A stretch of 64,000 nucleotides of DNA. It comes from Streptomyces sp. 840.1. Its GTDB lineage: Bacteria > Actinomycetota > Actinomycetes > Streptomycetales > Streptomycetaceae. The notes beneath the pieces were generated by a model that was not told the DNA's origin, ran no database searches, and saw nothing but the letters and a program-made list of their open reading frames with translations. Position 1 is the first letter of the stretch; the number at the start of each line of letters is the position of its first letter. Both the position numbers and the translations under genes were made by a program. Below are positions 56,173-64,000 of the stretch, in pieces. Where the stretch lies: assembly GCF_003751445.1 (NCBI RefSeq), contig NZ_RJUU01000001.1, positions 2,547,001 through 2,611,000 on the forward strand, written 5' to 3'.

Positions 56173-57680
56173 TGTTGTGCGTCTCCGGTGAGGTCCAGCG
56201 CCCGGAAGGCCAGCCACAGGTCGTGGCGGGCGCTCGGGGCCCGCAGGAGCGAGCGCTGGAGTACCGTCTCCAGCCGCGTGAGGCGTTTGCGCACCCCTGG
56301 TACGGAGATGGACAACGCCGCAGCTGTTGAACCTAGTTGGGCCTCGCACTCCAGCCAGGTGCGCAGGGTGGTGTGCGGGTCGGCGCAGCGGCCGCCCGCT
56401 CCGGGGGCGCCGAGCGGGCGCAGCTGCTGGGCCGCCCAGGCGCGGACCGCCGGGGTGCGCAGGATCTCCTCCAGCGAGGGGGCCGGCGCCCCCGGGGCGC
56501 CGGCCGGGCGGCCGGGCCGGGGCAGGGTGGGCGTGGCGCGGACGGCCAGGGCCAGATGGAGCGCGGCCTGGTCCGCGACCCGGTCCAGATCCAGGTCCAG
56601 CAGCTCACCGATCAGCCGCAGCCGGGCGGCCAGCGTGTTGCGGTGGATCTTCAGGTGCGAGGTCGCGTGCGAGGAGAACGCGAGCCAGGACGCGAGGGTC
56701 GCCGCGAGCTCCTGACTGCCCGGGTCCTGGCCGCGCCGGGGCACGTGGCCGAGCAGCGGCGCCAGCAGGGCGTCCGCCCACCGCGCCCCCTCGGCGCCGA
56801 CCACCAGCGCCGGTTCGGGCGCCGAGCCGAAGCCCGCGTGCCGGCCGGGCAGCCCGCGCGCGACGGCCAGGGCGTGGAAGGCCTGGCGGTACGCGGTCGC
56901 CGTGTCGGACAGCGGTACGTCCTCGCTGATGCCCACGACGCAGTCGTCCACCACCGCGGCCACCTCGGGGCCGAGCCGCCCGTCCGCGGGTTCCGGGCCC
57001 GCCGGGGCGATGAGGATCAGATGGCGCGCGTACACCGGGCACCGCACGATCCAGGTCCGGCCGCCGGAGAGGTCCGTACAGATCCGGGCCACCTCGTCCC
57101 TGCTGCCGCCCGGACACTCGACGACACAGACCCGCACGGGGTCGGGCAGGACGGGCTTGAGCGCCCCGGCCACCTGGTGGGCGATCGACAGCTGGCCGGT
57201 CATGAGCAGGTGCAGTACGGCCTCGCGGCCGCGGGACTCGGCCAGATCGACGCGACGCCGCTTGCGCTCGACGGTCTCGGCCGCCCAGCACATGGCGAGC
57301 GGCAGCGCCGCGTCGGACAGGAGCACGGCCAGCCGGTCCGGCAGCGGACGGCGGACGATCACGGCGAGAACGGGTGCGGCGTTGTCCGGCGGGCCGTCCA
57401 GGGCGAACATCAGCGCGGTGTGCGGCCCCCGGTCGAGGGCGAGGGAACGGGCTCCGAGCGCCGTCAGCTCCCGTACCCCGCCCGCCGCGACCGCCGCCGC
57501 CCCCGCGCTCGCGGCATCGGGGTCCCGGGCGACGCCGTGCAGCACGGTCCCGTCGCCGCCGAGCAGTCCCGCCCAGCCGCCGGCCCGGCCGGACAGCCAG
57601 CGCAGCAGTTCCCGGGACCCGCCGGAGCGGGCGAGACCGTGCATCCGTATGACGTCGTCGGCGCGTCCTCGCGCGTGCAC
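56148..57680 (-). CDS. PucR-like transcriptional regulator
   Basis: A 510-residue protein whose C-terminal part carries a PucR-type helix-turn-helix (TSHLKIHRNTLAARLRLIGELLDLDLDR), the usual DNA-binding end of CdaR/PucR proteins. A second similar helical segment (TLRTWLECEAQLGSTAAALSISVPGVRKRL, in pieces) follows, so the C-terminus has two such units. The N-terminal 250 residues are GAF-like or unassigned. Start: GTG at 57680. An 11+11 inverted repeat and a 10-base direct repeat lie just upstream. The inducer is unknown. Confidence 0.78.
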   Translation of the reverse strand: MHARGRADDVIRMHGLARSGGSRELLRWLSGRAGGWAGLLGGDGTVLHGVARDPDAASAGAAAVAAGGVRELTALGARSLALDRGPHTALMFALDGPPDNAAPVLAVIVRRPLPDRLAVLLSDAALPLAMCWAAETVERKRRRVDLAESRGREAVLHLLMTGQLSIAHQVAGALKPVLPDPVRVCVVECPGGSRDEVARICTDLSGGRTWIVRCPVYARHLILIAPAGPEPADGRLGPEVAAVVDDCVVGISEDVPLSDTATAYRQAFHALAVARGLPGRHAGFGSAPEPALVVGAEGARWADALLAPLLGHVPRRGQDPGSQELAATLASWLAFSSHATSHLKIHRNTLAARLRLIGELLDLDLDRVADQAALHLALAVRATPTLPRPGRPAGAPGAPAPSLEEILRTPAVRAWAAQQLRPLGAPGAGGRCADPHTTLRTWLECEAQLGSTAAALSISVPGVRKRLTRLETVLQRSLLRAPSARHDLWLAFRALDLTGDAQQDGEHPRP

Positions 57681-57700
57681 AGTGCCCCCGCTCCTGCCAG

Positions 57701-57770
57701 AAACCGGAACGTAGCGTACCGGTTTGGCTGTGCGAACTGGTACCTCTCGCCGCCCACACAGTGCGAACTG
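57701..57770. promoter_or_regulatory. Operator-like repeats upstream of the PucR-like gene
   Basis: AAACCGGAACG-TAG-CGTACCGGTTT (57701-57725) is an inverted repeat with one mismatch. GTGCGAACTG occurs at 57730 and again at 57761, 31 bases apart, about three DNA turns. Both are in the 299-base gap between the PucR-like gene and the clamp paralogue, and either could serve the regulator. I see no gene in the gap. Confidence 0.5.
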
Positions 57771-57979
57771 AATCTTTACCGCCCCCTACCCGCCGACCTA
57801 CAGTCCGAACGCGGTTGCGGGCCTTTCGGGGGAAAGGCACGGGGCCGACGGCAGCGGCTCACGGGGGTGGCCGCTGCCGTCGGCGCAGCCGTTCGTCCGC
57901 CGCGAGCCCCGGTTGTCAGTGGTGACCCTTAGCGTCGGGACCGGAGATGGTCGCCGGCGCACGAGGAGAGGTCACCACC

Positions 57980-59116
57980 ATGGAGTTCCGGATCGAGCGC
58001 GGCACGCTGGCCGACGCCGTCACCTGGGCGGCCCGGGTGCTGCCCACGAGGTCACCCGTTCCCGTGCTGGGCGGTCTGCTGCTGGAAGCGGCGGACGGCC
58101 GGCTGTGCATCTCCGGCCTCGACCACGAGGCTTCGGCCCGGACCGAGGTGGACGCCGAGATCCTGCGGCCCGGCAAGGTGCTCGTCATGGGCCGCCGGCT
58201 GCTGGACGTGTGCCGGGTGCTGCCCGAGGGCGCGGTGGAGTGCGCGGTGGAGGGCTCCCGCTTCACGGTGACGGGCAGCGGCGCCGGATTCGGCCTCTCG
58301 GTGCTGCCGCTCGACGACTACCCCTCGCTGCCGCCGCTGCCTGAGGTCCTCGGCGCGGTGGACGGCGAGGAGTTCGCGGCGGCCGTCGCGGACGTGACCG
58401 TGGCGGCGGGCCGGGACGACACCCTGCCGACGCTCACCGGTATCCGGCTGGGGCTGGACGGCGACCGGATGACCCTGGCGGCGACGGACCGCTACCGCTT
58501 CGCGGTCCGCACCCTCGGCTGGAAGCCCGCGGCGGCCGGCGTCCTTGCCGACGTCGTGGTCTCGGCCCGCCGGCTCACCGAGATCGCCCGCTCCTTCGGC
58601 CGCGCGGGCATGGTCAGCCTCGCCCTGGACAGCGGCTCGGCCGGCTTCGAACTGGCCGGGACGCGCACCACGGTCCGCCTGCTGGACGGTCGGCTGCCGC
58701 GCCACGACAAGCTGTTCGCGATGTCGGCCCCGGTCACGGCGGTCACCGACCTCGCGCCCCTGGTGGAGGCGGTCAAGCGGGTCTCGGTGGTGGCGGACAA
58801 CGACAGCCCGCTCCAATTCGCCTTCCAGGGCGCCTCGGTGCTGCTCCAGGCCGGTTACGAGGACGACGTGGCCTCCCAGCGGCTGCCCGCCGCGCTCGCG
58901 GGTGCCGGGGAAATGGCGGTGGCCTTCAACCCCTCGTACCTGATGGACGCGCTGGCCTCCTTCGACGCACCGGTCGTCCGCTTCCGGCTGATGGGCCCGG
59001 GGCAGCGCGCCATGGTCACCGGGCACGACACGTACGAGGACGCGCTGGACACGGCGGAAGGGGCGTCGCCGCCGGCGCACCAGCACCTGCTGATGTCGGT
59101 GAGACCGCTGGTCTGA
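57980..59116 (+). CDS. DNA polymerase III sliding-clamp paralogue (DnaN-like)
   Basis: A 378-residue protein with the three-domain beta-clamp layout: RIERGTLADAVTWAARVLPTRSPVPVLGG at the start (in part), LPTLTGIRLGLDGDRMTLAATDRYR at the second domain boundary, and a C-terminus ending in SVRPLV that differs from the canonical MPMR(L/P) end. It stands apart from the oriC dnaA-dnaN cluster. It has no clamp loader or polymerase next to it. The ATG at 57980 follows AGGAGAGG. It is either a spare clamp, a specialised clamp for repair, or a decoy. Confidence 0.85.
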   Translation: MEFRIERGTLADAVTWAARVLPTRSPVPVLGGLLLEAADGRLCISGLDHEASARTEVDAEILRPGKVLVMGRRLLDVCRVLPEGAVECAVEGSRFTVTGSGAGFGLSVLPLDDYPSLPPLPEVLGAVDGEEFAAAVADVTVAAGRDDTLPTLTGIRLGLDGDRMTLAATDRYRFAVRTLGWKPAAAGVLADVVVSARRLTEIARSFGRAGMVSLALDSGSAGFELAGTRTTVRLLDGRLPRHDKLFAMSAPVTAVTDLAPLVEAVKRVSVVADNDSPLQFAFQGASVLLQAGYEDDVASQRLPAALAGAGEMAVAFNPSYLMDALASFDAPVVRFRLMGPGQRAMVTGHDTYEDALDTAEGASPPAHQHLLMSVRPLV

Positions 59117-59177
59117 GAGCTGATCCGGCGCATGACGCGGCGCCTGGCCCGGCGCGTGGGCCGCTGCCGTTCCCCGG

Positions 59178-59615
59178 TCACGCGGAAGGGGAGAGCTGCT
59201 CTCGCACCCATTCCGGATCGGGGTTGACGTGCGGCCGTCCTGCCACGAAGACGGTCGGTACGGTCTCGTCGCCGTCGTTGGCCGCACGCACGATCGCCGC
59301 CCCGGCCGGGTCCCGCCAGATGTCGACCCAGTGCAACCTGCGGGCGCTGCGGCCCAGCCGGAAGCGCATCCGGAGGCAGTACTTGCAGCCCGACCGCCAG
59401 AAGACGACGGGGCGGCCGTCCTCCGCGCTGCGGCGTTGTGCCTCCGCCGCGCCGATCGGCCCCGGGAAGACCAGAGGTGAGTGAATGGCCGCGAACAGGA
59501 CGAACATCAGCAGGAGTGCTGCGGCTTCGACGGTGCTTCCCGCGAGGACCAGCCCGGTCGCGACGGCCGCGCCGCAGAGCACGAACAGCGTCGGCAGGGC
59601 CCAGGAGCGTGTCAT
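59178..59615 (-). CDS. Membrane-anchored glutaredoxin-like protein
   Basis: A 145-residue protein with two short hydrophobic segments (residues about 8-26 and 31-43) and a thioredoxin-fold domain with the CxxC site at Cys77 and Cys80 (GCKYC) and a cis-Pro-like TVPTVFV. It resembles mycoredoxin, which uses mycothiol in actinobacteria, here attached to the membrane. The ATG at 59615 has no strong ribosome site. Confidence 0.8.
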   Translation of the reverse strand: MTRSWALPTLFVLCGAAVATGLVLAGSTVEAAALLLMFVLFAAIHSPLVFPGPIGAAEAQRRSAEDGRPVVFWRSGCKYCLRMRFRLGRSARRLHWVDIWRDPAGAAIVRAANDGDETVPTVFVAGRPHVNPDPEWVREQLSPSA

Positions 59616-59674
59616 GAGGGCGAGCCTATCGACGAGTTGACGAGCGGGTCCGTGCTGCGTGCCCCGGCGCCGGT

Positions 59675-61804
59675 TCAGCCGGTCTTCGTGTACGTGAGCT
59701 TCTCGCCGGTGTCCGTGTTCTCGCGGCTCAGGGTGCCGTCCGGGAGCAGGGTGAGCGTGGTCGGGCCGCCCGGCGTGCAGGATGACATGGGCCGGCCGAG
59801 CGTCACGGTGGAGGGGCCGATCCTGAGCGGGTCCTCGCCGGTGACGGCATCCGTCAGATCCGCCTGGAAGACGCAGCGGTAGGTGCCGCCGGTGTCGGTG
59901 GGGCCCTCCGCGGTGAGGCTGAGGACGGTGTCGCCGACCCCGCCCTGCTGGATGACGAGTTCGCGGCTGGAGTGGCCGGCGGCGTTCTCGATGCCGCCGG
60001 ACCAGGTGCCGAGATAGCCCTCGGGGATGCCGTCCTCGCCGTTCTTCCCGTCGGTGGGGGACGGGTCCTGGCTGCCGTCGGGGGAGCCGGAGTTGGACCC
60101 CGGACCGGCGTCGGTGCCGCTGGTGCCCTTCGCGGGGGACGGCGTACTGGATTGCTTCGGGGATGCCGTGGTGTCGCCGCTGTCGCTCATCAGCGCGTAG
60201 ACGGAGCCACCGGCCCCTATCGCGACGAGCACCGCGATCACCACCAGCGCGACGGTCGACCCGGTCCGCTTGCGGGCCGGCTCGGGGGCGGGCGGCTGGG
60301 GGGCGGCGGGGTAGGCGGGACCGTACGGAGGCGTGGCGCCGAAATCGGGCTGCTGCTGCGGGTAGCCGTACCCCTGGCCCTGGGCGGGGTTCTGCTGTTG
60401 CGGATAGCCGTAGGCCTGGTGCTGGGCGGGGCTCTGCTGCTGGGGGTAGCCGTACGCCTGGTGCTGGGCCTGGTTCTGCTGCGGCGGGTAGCCGTAGCCC
60501 GGGGCGGGGGTCGGCCCGTAGCCCGGGGCTGGAGTCGGCCCGTAGCCCTGGGCGGGGGTCGCTGCGTACCCGGGGGCGGGCGCGGCAGACGCCGGGGGTG
60601 TGGCGGGTGTCGCGGACGTCGCGGGGGCGGTGGGCGTGGCGGGTGTCGCGGACGGGTGCGCGGCCGGAGGCGGCGCGTCCTGCGGGCCCTTCGCCTCCGC
60701 GCGGGTCTCCGCCTCCGCACTGCCCTCCGCCTCCGCACGGCCCTCCGCGTCCGGGCGGCCCTCCGCCTTCGCGAGGGTCTCCGCTTCCCCCGGCTGTGCG
60801 GGCGTACCCGGCTGGGCAGGGTCCCCGGTCGTCTCCGGTGCCCCGCGCTCCCCGGGCCCCGTCGCTTCCTCCGGGTCCTCCGAGTCGAGCAGTTCCACCG
60901 CGTGGCGCCCGAGTTGGGCGATGAGCGCGCCCGGGAGCCAGGGCTCCGTGCTGTCGTCCCCGGCCAGCCGGTCCAGTATCTCGTCGGTCGTCGGTCTGGC
61001 CTCCGGGTCCTTGTGCAGGCAGTCCCGGATCAGCTCCACGAGGTCCACCGGCACCCCGGTCAGGTCCGGGTCCTCCTGCGCGATCCGGAACAGCAGCGCG
61101 TGCACCCCGCTGGCCGCATCGCCGAACGGGAGCCGCCCGGTCGACGCGTACGCCAGCACCGAGCCCAGACAGAACACGTCGCACGCCGTGGTCACGGCCT
61201 CGCCCCGGACCTGCTCGGGCGACATGAAGCCGGGGGAGCCGACCAGCGCACCGGTGCGGGTGAGGCCGCCGTCGGTGACGGTGTCCAGAGCCCGCGCGAT
61301 ACCGAAGTCGATGACCCGGGGGCCGTCGATCGTCAGCAGGATGTTGGACGGTTTGAGATCGCGGTGGATGAGCCCGGCGGTGTGGATGGCCCGCAGGGCG
61401 TGTGCGAGACCGTTGCCCAGGATGTGGACCGAGCGTTCGGGCAGCGGCCCGTACGCGCCGGGGGCGGGGCCCGCCGAGAGGATCGTGCGGCCCGAGACGG
61501 TGGACTGGAGGGACGGACCGGCGATGTAACCGGTCGCGACCCAGGGCACGTTGGCGTCGGTGTCGGCGTCCAGCACGGGGGCGGTCCAGGTGGAGCCGAG
61601 GCGGCGGGCGGCCATCACCTCCCGCCGGAACCGGTCGCGGAACTCCTGCTGCTCGGCGAGCTCCTCGCGTACCAGCTTGATCGCGACGGTGCGTCCACGG
61701 TCCGAACGGGCCAGGTACACCTGCCCCATGCCGCCCGCGCCGAGTCTGCCCAGCAGTCGGTAGGCGCCGATGCGTTGCGGATCTACGGAGCCGAGCTTTT
61801 CCAT
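59675..61804 (-). CDS. Membrane Ser/Thr protein kinase
   Basis: A 709-residue PknB-type kinase. The catalytic domain has the glycine loop GAGGMGQVY, Lys43, HRDLK with Asp149, DFG Asp166 and SPEQ. A long disordered linker (about residues 310-530) is rich in Ala, Glu and Pro, then in repeats of Tyr-Gly-Tyr-Pro-Gln-Gln. One membrane helix (STVALVVIAVLVAIGAGG) leads to an external Ser/Pro/Gly stretch and a beta-rich domain of about 100 residues in place of PASTA repeats. The ATG at 61804 follows GGAGGA. Ligand and targets are unknown. Confidence 0.92.
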   Translation of the reverse strand: MEKLGSVDPQRIGAYRLLGRLGAGGMGQVYLARSDRGRTVAIKLVREELAEQQEFRDRFRREVMAARRLGSTWTAPVLDADTDANVPWVATGYIAGPSLQSTVSGRTILSAGPAPGAYGPLPERSVHILGNGLAHALRAIHTAGLIHRDLKPSNILLTIDGPRVIDFGIARALDTVTDGGLTRTGALVGSPGFMSPEQVRGEAVTTACDVFCLGSVLAYASTGRLPFGDAASGVHALLFRIAQEDPDLTGVPVDLVELIRDCLHKDPEARPTTDEILDRLAGDDSTEPWLPGALIAQLGRHAVELLDSEDPEEATGPGERGAPETTGDPAQPGTPAQPGEAETLAKAEGRPDAEGRAEAEGSAEAETRAEAKGPQDAPPPAAHPSATPATPTAPATSATPATPPASAAPAPGYAATPAQGYGPTPAPGYGPTPAPGYGYPPQQNQAQHQAYGYPQQQSPAQHQAYGYPQQQNPAQGQGYGYPQQQPDFGATPPYGPAYPAAPQPPAPEPARKRTGSTVALVVIAVLVAIGAGGSVYALMSDSGDTTASPKQSSTPSPAKGTSGTDAGPGSNSGSPDGSQDPSPTDGKNGEDGIPEGYLGTWSGGIENAAGHSSRELVIQQGGVGDTVLSLTAEGPTDTGGTYRCVFQADLTDAVTGEDPLRIGPSTVTLGRPMSSCTPGGPTTLTLLPDGTLSRENTDTGEKLTYTKTG
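60290..60570. repeat. Coding repeats for the kinase linker
   Basis: Repeats encoding GYGPTPAP (twice or more) and AYGYPQQQ-like units (at least three) lie in the linker. Such sequences are prone to slippage and length change. Confidence 0.7.
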
Positions 61805-61922
61805 GGTGTGCAGTCCTCCCCCGTACGGCGACACGCCGGACGGGTCGAGAATAGCGGCGCGCCCGTGCCCCGTCGGGGGGTGGTGGCCGGTCCGTGCCCG
61901 GAAACGGGGCGCTTCGCCCGGA

Positions 61923-62372
61923 TCAGGACGGGCTGTGCACCGCGTCCATGGCCTGCGCCAGGCGTTCCAGCACGCGCACCGTCTCCGCGAAGGCCTCCGG
62001 GCCCAGCTCCTGGTTCAGCCGCGCCGCGAACTCCGCGTGGCCGGGGCCGATCCGGGACATCGCGGCGCGGCCCTCCGCCGTCGGGCGCAGGAGCTTCGCG
62101 CGGCGGTGGGCCGGGTTCGGCACGTACTCCGCGAGGCCCTTGCCCACCAGCAGATCGGCGATGCGCTGCACGGCCTGGCGGGTGATGCCCATGTCCCGGG
62201 CGATCCCGGAGACCGGCAGCGGCTCGGCCAGCACCGCGCCCAGCACCTGCCACCAGGCGGCGGTCAGCCCGGCCGGGCGGGCCAGCTCCTCCGACAGGGA
62301 GAGGAACTGGCCGTTCAGCCGGAAGACGCCGAGCGCGGTCCGGCTCAGCCGGTCCTGTTCCGTGCGGCTCAT
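61923..62372 (-). CDS. MarR-family transcriptional regulator
   Basis: A 149-residue winged-helix protein with the MarR core: AWWQVLGAVLAEPLPVSGIARDMGITRQAVQRIADLLV, in pieces, and the wing NPAHRRAKLLRPT. The start codon overlaps the stop of the DJ-1/PfpI gene (ATGA), so the two are one operon. The operators upstream of the first gene make autoregulation likely. Confidence 0.9.
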   Translation of the reverse strand: MSRTEQDRLSRTALGVFRLNGQFLSLSEELARPAGLTAAWWQVLGAVLAEPLPVSGIARDMGITRQAVQRIADLLVGKGLAEYVPNPAHRRAKLLRPTAEGRAAMSRIGPGHAEFAARLNQELGPEAFAETVRVLERLAQAMDAVHSPS

Positions 62373-62968
62373 CCCTGGAGCACCTCGTACGCGCTCGGGT
62401 CCGAATCGTGGAAGAGGCGGTACCAGGCGTCGAGCTTCTCGCCCTCGAACACCCCGAGGAGGGCGAAGATCTCGCGGGCGAACGCGACCGGCTCGGTCGG
62501 CCCGGCGGTGATCAGGAGCCCTTCCTCGTCCGTCACGGCGTCCGCGTCGACGTAGGCCTTACCGCCCCCGTAGCCGGTGGCCGCCAGATAGAAGGACACC
62601 GCGCTCGTGTGTGCCCGCCCGTCGAGCAGTCCCTCGCGGGCCAGCCCGGCCGTCGCCCCGCAGATCGCGGCGACCGGCACGCCCGCGTCCAGGAAGGTCC
62701 GGGCGGCGCGGGCGAAGGGGGCCAGCTCGTCGCCGGTGTCCCAGAGCCCGGCGCCCGGCAGGATCAGCAGCGCGCTGTCCTCGGGGCGCAGCCCGGCGAG
62801 CGCCAGATCGGGCCGCACGGTCAGCCCGCCCATGCTGGTGACGGGTCCCGTCGTCGGGCCCACCGTCCGGACGGTGAAGCCGTGCTGGGTGAGCTGGGCG
62901 GTGGTGTGCCCGGTCTCCCAGTCGGCGTAGGTGTCGTACACGGCCAGATGCACGGTCCCGCGGGTCAT
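62369..62968 (-). CDS. DJ-1/PfpI family protein
   Basis: A 199-residue protein of the DJ-1/PfpI superfamily. The nucleophile elbow PVAAICGATAGLAREGLL carries the conserved Cys, with LLILPGAGLWD earlier. Members include glyoxalases, amidases and isonitrile hydratases. The reaction cannot be assigned from the sequence. The ATG at 62968 follows GAGGAGG; an in-frame ATG at 63031 would overlap the operators. It is coupled to the MarR gene, which suggests control by a stress compound. Confidence 0.88.
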   Translation of the reverse strand: MTRGTVHLAVYDTYADWETGHTTAQLTQHGFTVRTVGPTTGPVTSMGGLTVRPDLALAGLRPEDSALLILPGAGLWDTGDELAPFARAARTFLDAGVPVAAICGATAGLAREGLLDGRAHTSAVSFYLAATGYGGGKAYVDADAVTDEEGLLITAGPTEPVAFAREIFALLGVFEGEKLDAWYRLFHDSDPSAYEVLQG

Positions 62969-63011
62969 GGCGTCCTCCTCGGCGGCAAGGATTTCCGTAC
63001 CAGGATTTCTA

Positions 63012-63046
63012 TGACAACATGCTGTCATCATGGCAACATGTTGTCA
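63012..63046. promoter_or_regulatory. Two MarR-type operators
   Basis: TGACAACATGCTGTCA (63012-63027) and TGGCAACATGTTGTCA (63031-63046) are near-perfect palindromes with the same core CAACATG, 19 bases apart centre to centre. They lie in front of the DJ-1/PfpI-MarR operon and upstream of the divergent aminotransferase gene. Confidence 0.8.
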
Positions 63047-63153
63047 ATCTGTCGAACCCTCGCGGTGACCCGACACCCTGCCGAACCACCCGCCCCACTC
63101 CATATACAAGGTGGCCATACCGGGCCGTGCCCGGCGATGCCTACGCTCGCCGT

Positions 63154-64000
63154 ATGACCCCTCATCCCCGTCACGCCGCCGACCCCGCCGCAGGCGCGGC
63201 CGTGAAGGCCGCCGACCGTGCGCACGTGTTCCACTCCTGGTCCGCCCAGGGCCTGATCGACCCGCTCGCCGTCGCCGGCGCCGAGGGGGCGTACTTCTGG
63301 GACTACGACGGCAACCGCTACCTGGACTTCACCAGCGGTCTCGTCTACACCAACATCGGCTACCAGCACCCCACCGTCGTCGCCGCGATCCAGGAGCAGG
63401 CGGGGCGGATGACGACCTTCGCGCCCGCCTTCGCGATCGAGTCGCGCTCCGAGGCCGCCCGCCTCATCGCGGAGCGCACGCCGGGCGACCTGGACAAGAT
63501 CTTCTTCACCAACGGCGGCGCCGAGGCCGTCGAGAACGCCATCCGCATGGCCCGTCTGCACACGGGCCGCAACAAGGTGCTCTCCGCCTACCGCTCGTAC
63601 CACGGCGCCACCTCCACCGCGATCAACCTGACCGGCGACCCGCGCCGCTGGGCCTCGGACAACGGCTCGGCGGGCGTCGTGCGGTTCTGGGCCCCGTTCC
63701 TGTACCGCTCGCCGTTCTACGCGCAGACCGAGGCGGAGGAGTGCGCCCGCGCACTCCAGCACCTGGAGGACACCCTCGCCTACGAGGGCCCCGCGACCAT
63801 CGCCGCGATCATCCTGGAGACCGTGCCGGGCACGGCCGGCATCATGACCCCGCCGCCCGGCTACCTCGCCGGTGTCCGCGAGATCTGCGACCGGTACGGG
63901 ATCGTGTTCGTGCTCGACGAGGTGATGGCGGGCTTCGGCCGCACCGGCAAGTGGTTCGCCGCCGACCACTTCGACGTCACCCCCGACCTGATGACCTTCG
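63154..64000 (+). CDS. Class III aminotransferase (3' end outside window)
   Basis: The first 282 residues of a fold-type I, class III PLP aminotransferase (omega-amino acid type). Motifs are GAYFWDYDGNRYLDFTSGL, FFTNGGAEAVENAIRMAR, YRSYHGATSTA and the VFVLDEVMAGFGRTGKWF segment with the PLP-binding Asp. The Schiff-base lysine lies beyond the window edge. The ATG at 63154 is used. It is divergent from the DJ-1/PfpI operon. The amino donor and acceptor are not determinable. Confidence 0.9.
   Translation, partial: MTPHPRHAADPAAGAAVKAADRAHVFHSWSAQGLIDPLAVAGAEGAYFWDYDGNRYLDFTSGLVYTNIGYQHPTVVAAIQEQAGRMTTFAPAFAIESRSEAARLIAERTPGDLDKIFFTNGGAEAVENAIRMARLHTGRNKVLSAYRSYHGATSTAINLTGDPRRWASDNGSAGVVRFWAPFLYRSPFYAQTEAEECARALQHLEDTLAYEGPATIAAIILETVPGTAGIMTPPPGYLAGVREICDRYGIVFVLDEVMAGFGRTGKWFAADHFDVTPDLMTF

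Overview
This window is a high-GC actinobacterial chromosome segment, almost certainly from Streptomyces. The evidence is GC-rich third codon positions throughout, frequent GTG starts, HAIR heat-shock operators, a Streptomyces-type parS site, DasR-type sites in front of family 19 chitinases, and a gene order (dnaK-grpE-dnaJ-hspR, clpB, pyrE, fba, kynA-kynU, purA) that I recall from the origin-proximal core of S. coelicolor. No rRNA, tRNA, CRISPR array or intact insertion sequence was recognised.

Layout. 1-3.1 kb: a membrane-bound (Fe-S) oxidoreductase of the heterodisulfide-reductase type, cut by the window edge, and a short sugar transferase. 3.4-7.8 kb: the HspR-controlled chaperone operon dnaK-grpE-dnaJ-hspR with two HAIR operators. 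7.8-10.9 kb: two paralogous LuxR-type regulators, then a coupled pair encoding a secreted six-fold DVGWG-repeat protein and a Rieske-like protein that has lost its cluster ligands. This is the least explained part of the window. 10.9-16.2 kb: a PPOX flavoprotein, clpB with its own HAIR, a YbjN-like protein and an aminotransferase. 16.2-24.3 kb: small membrane and DUF proteins, a membrane-fused spermidine-synthase-like protein with a TTA codon, a CoxG-like protein, an aldose epimerase, pyrE, a parS site buried in the pyrE terminator, fba and a MalY-type aminotransferase. 24.4-29.8 kb: an MFS exporter, a DUF3151 protein, and tryptophan catabolism (kynA, kynU and a candidate formylkynurenine hydrolase). 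29.8-38.2 kb: a two-component system, a cytochrome P450, an ABC exporter with a divergent GbsR/MarR-type regulator, and a degenerate diacylglycerol-kinase-like protein.

38.2-39.5 kb is purA. 39.5-52.1 kb is a defence island: RloA and RloB (AbiL-like ATPase plus TOPRIM), type I restriction-modification genes hsdM, hsdS and hsdR, and a SprT/YgjP-like peptidase. An XRE/DUF397 regulatory pair and two small genes are wedged between hsdS and hsdR. hsdS is clearly AT-richer than everything around it.

52.1-64 kb: a PstS-like membrane protein, two GH19 chitinases each behind a DasR-like element (the first has substitutions in its active-site motifs), a PucR-like regulator, a stand-alone sliding-clamp paralogue, a membrane-anchored glutaredoxin-like protein, a Ser/Thr kinase, a DJ-1/PfpI-MarR operon with two palindromic operators, and the start of a class III aminotransferase.

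Links between genes: HspR, the last gene of the dnaK operon, should repress both that operon and clpB through the HAIR sites. KynA, the neighbouring hydrolase and KynU would convert tryptophan to anthranilate. RloAB and the type I enzyme form one defence locus. All identifications come from reading the sequence; no database search was run.
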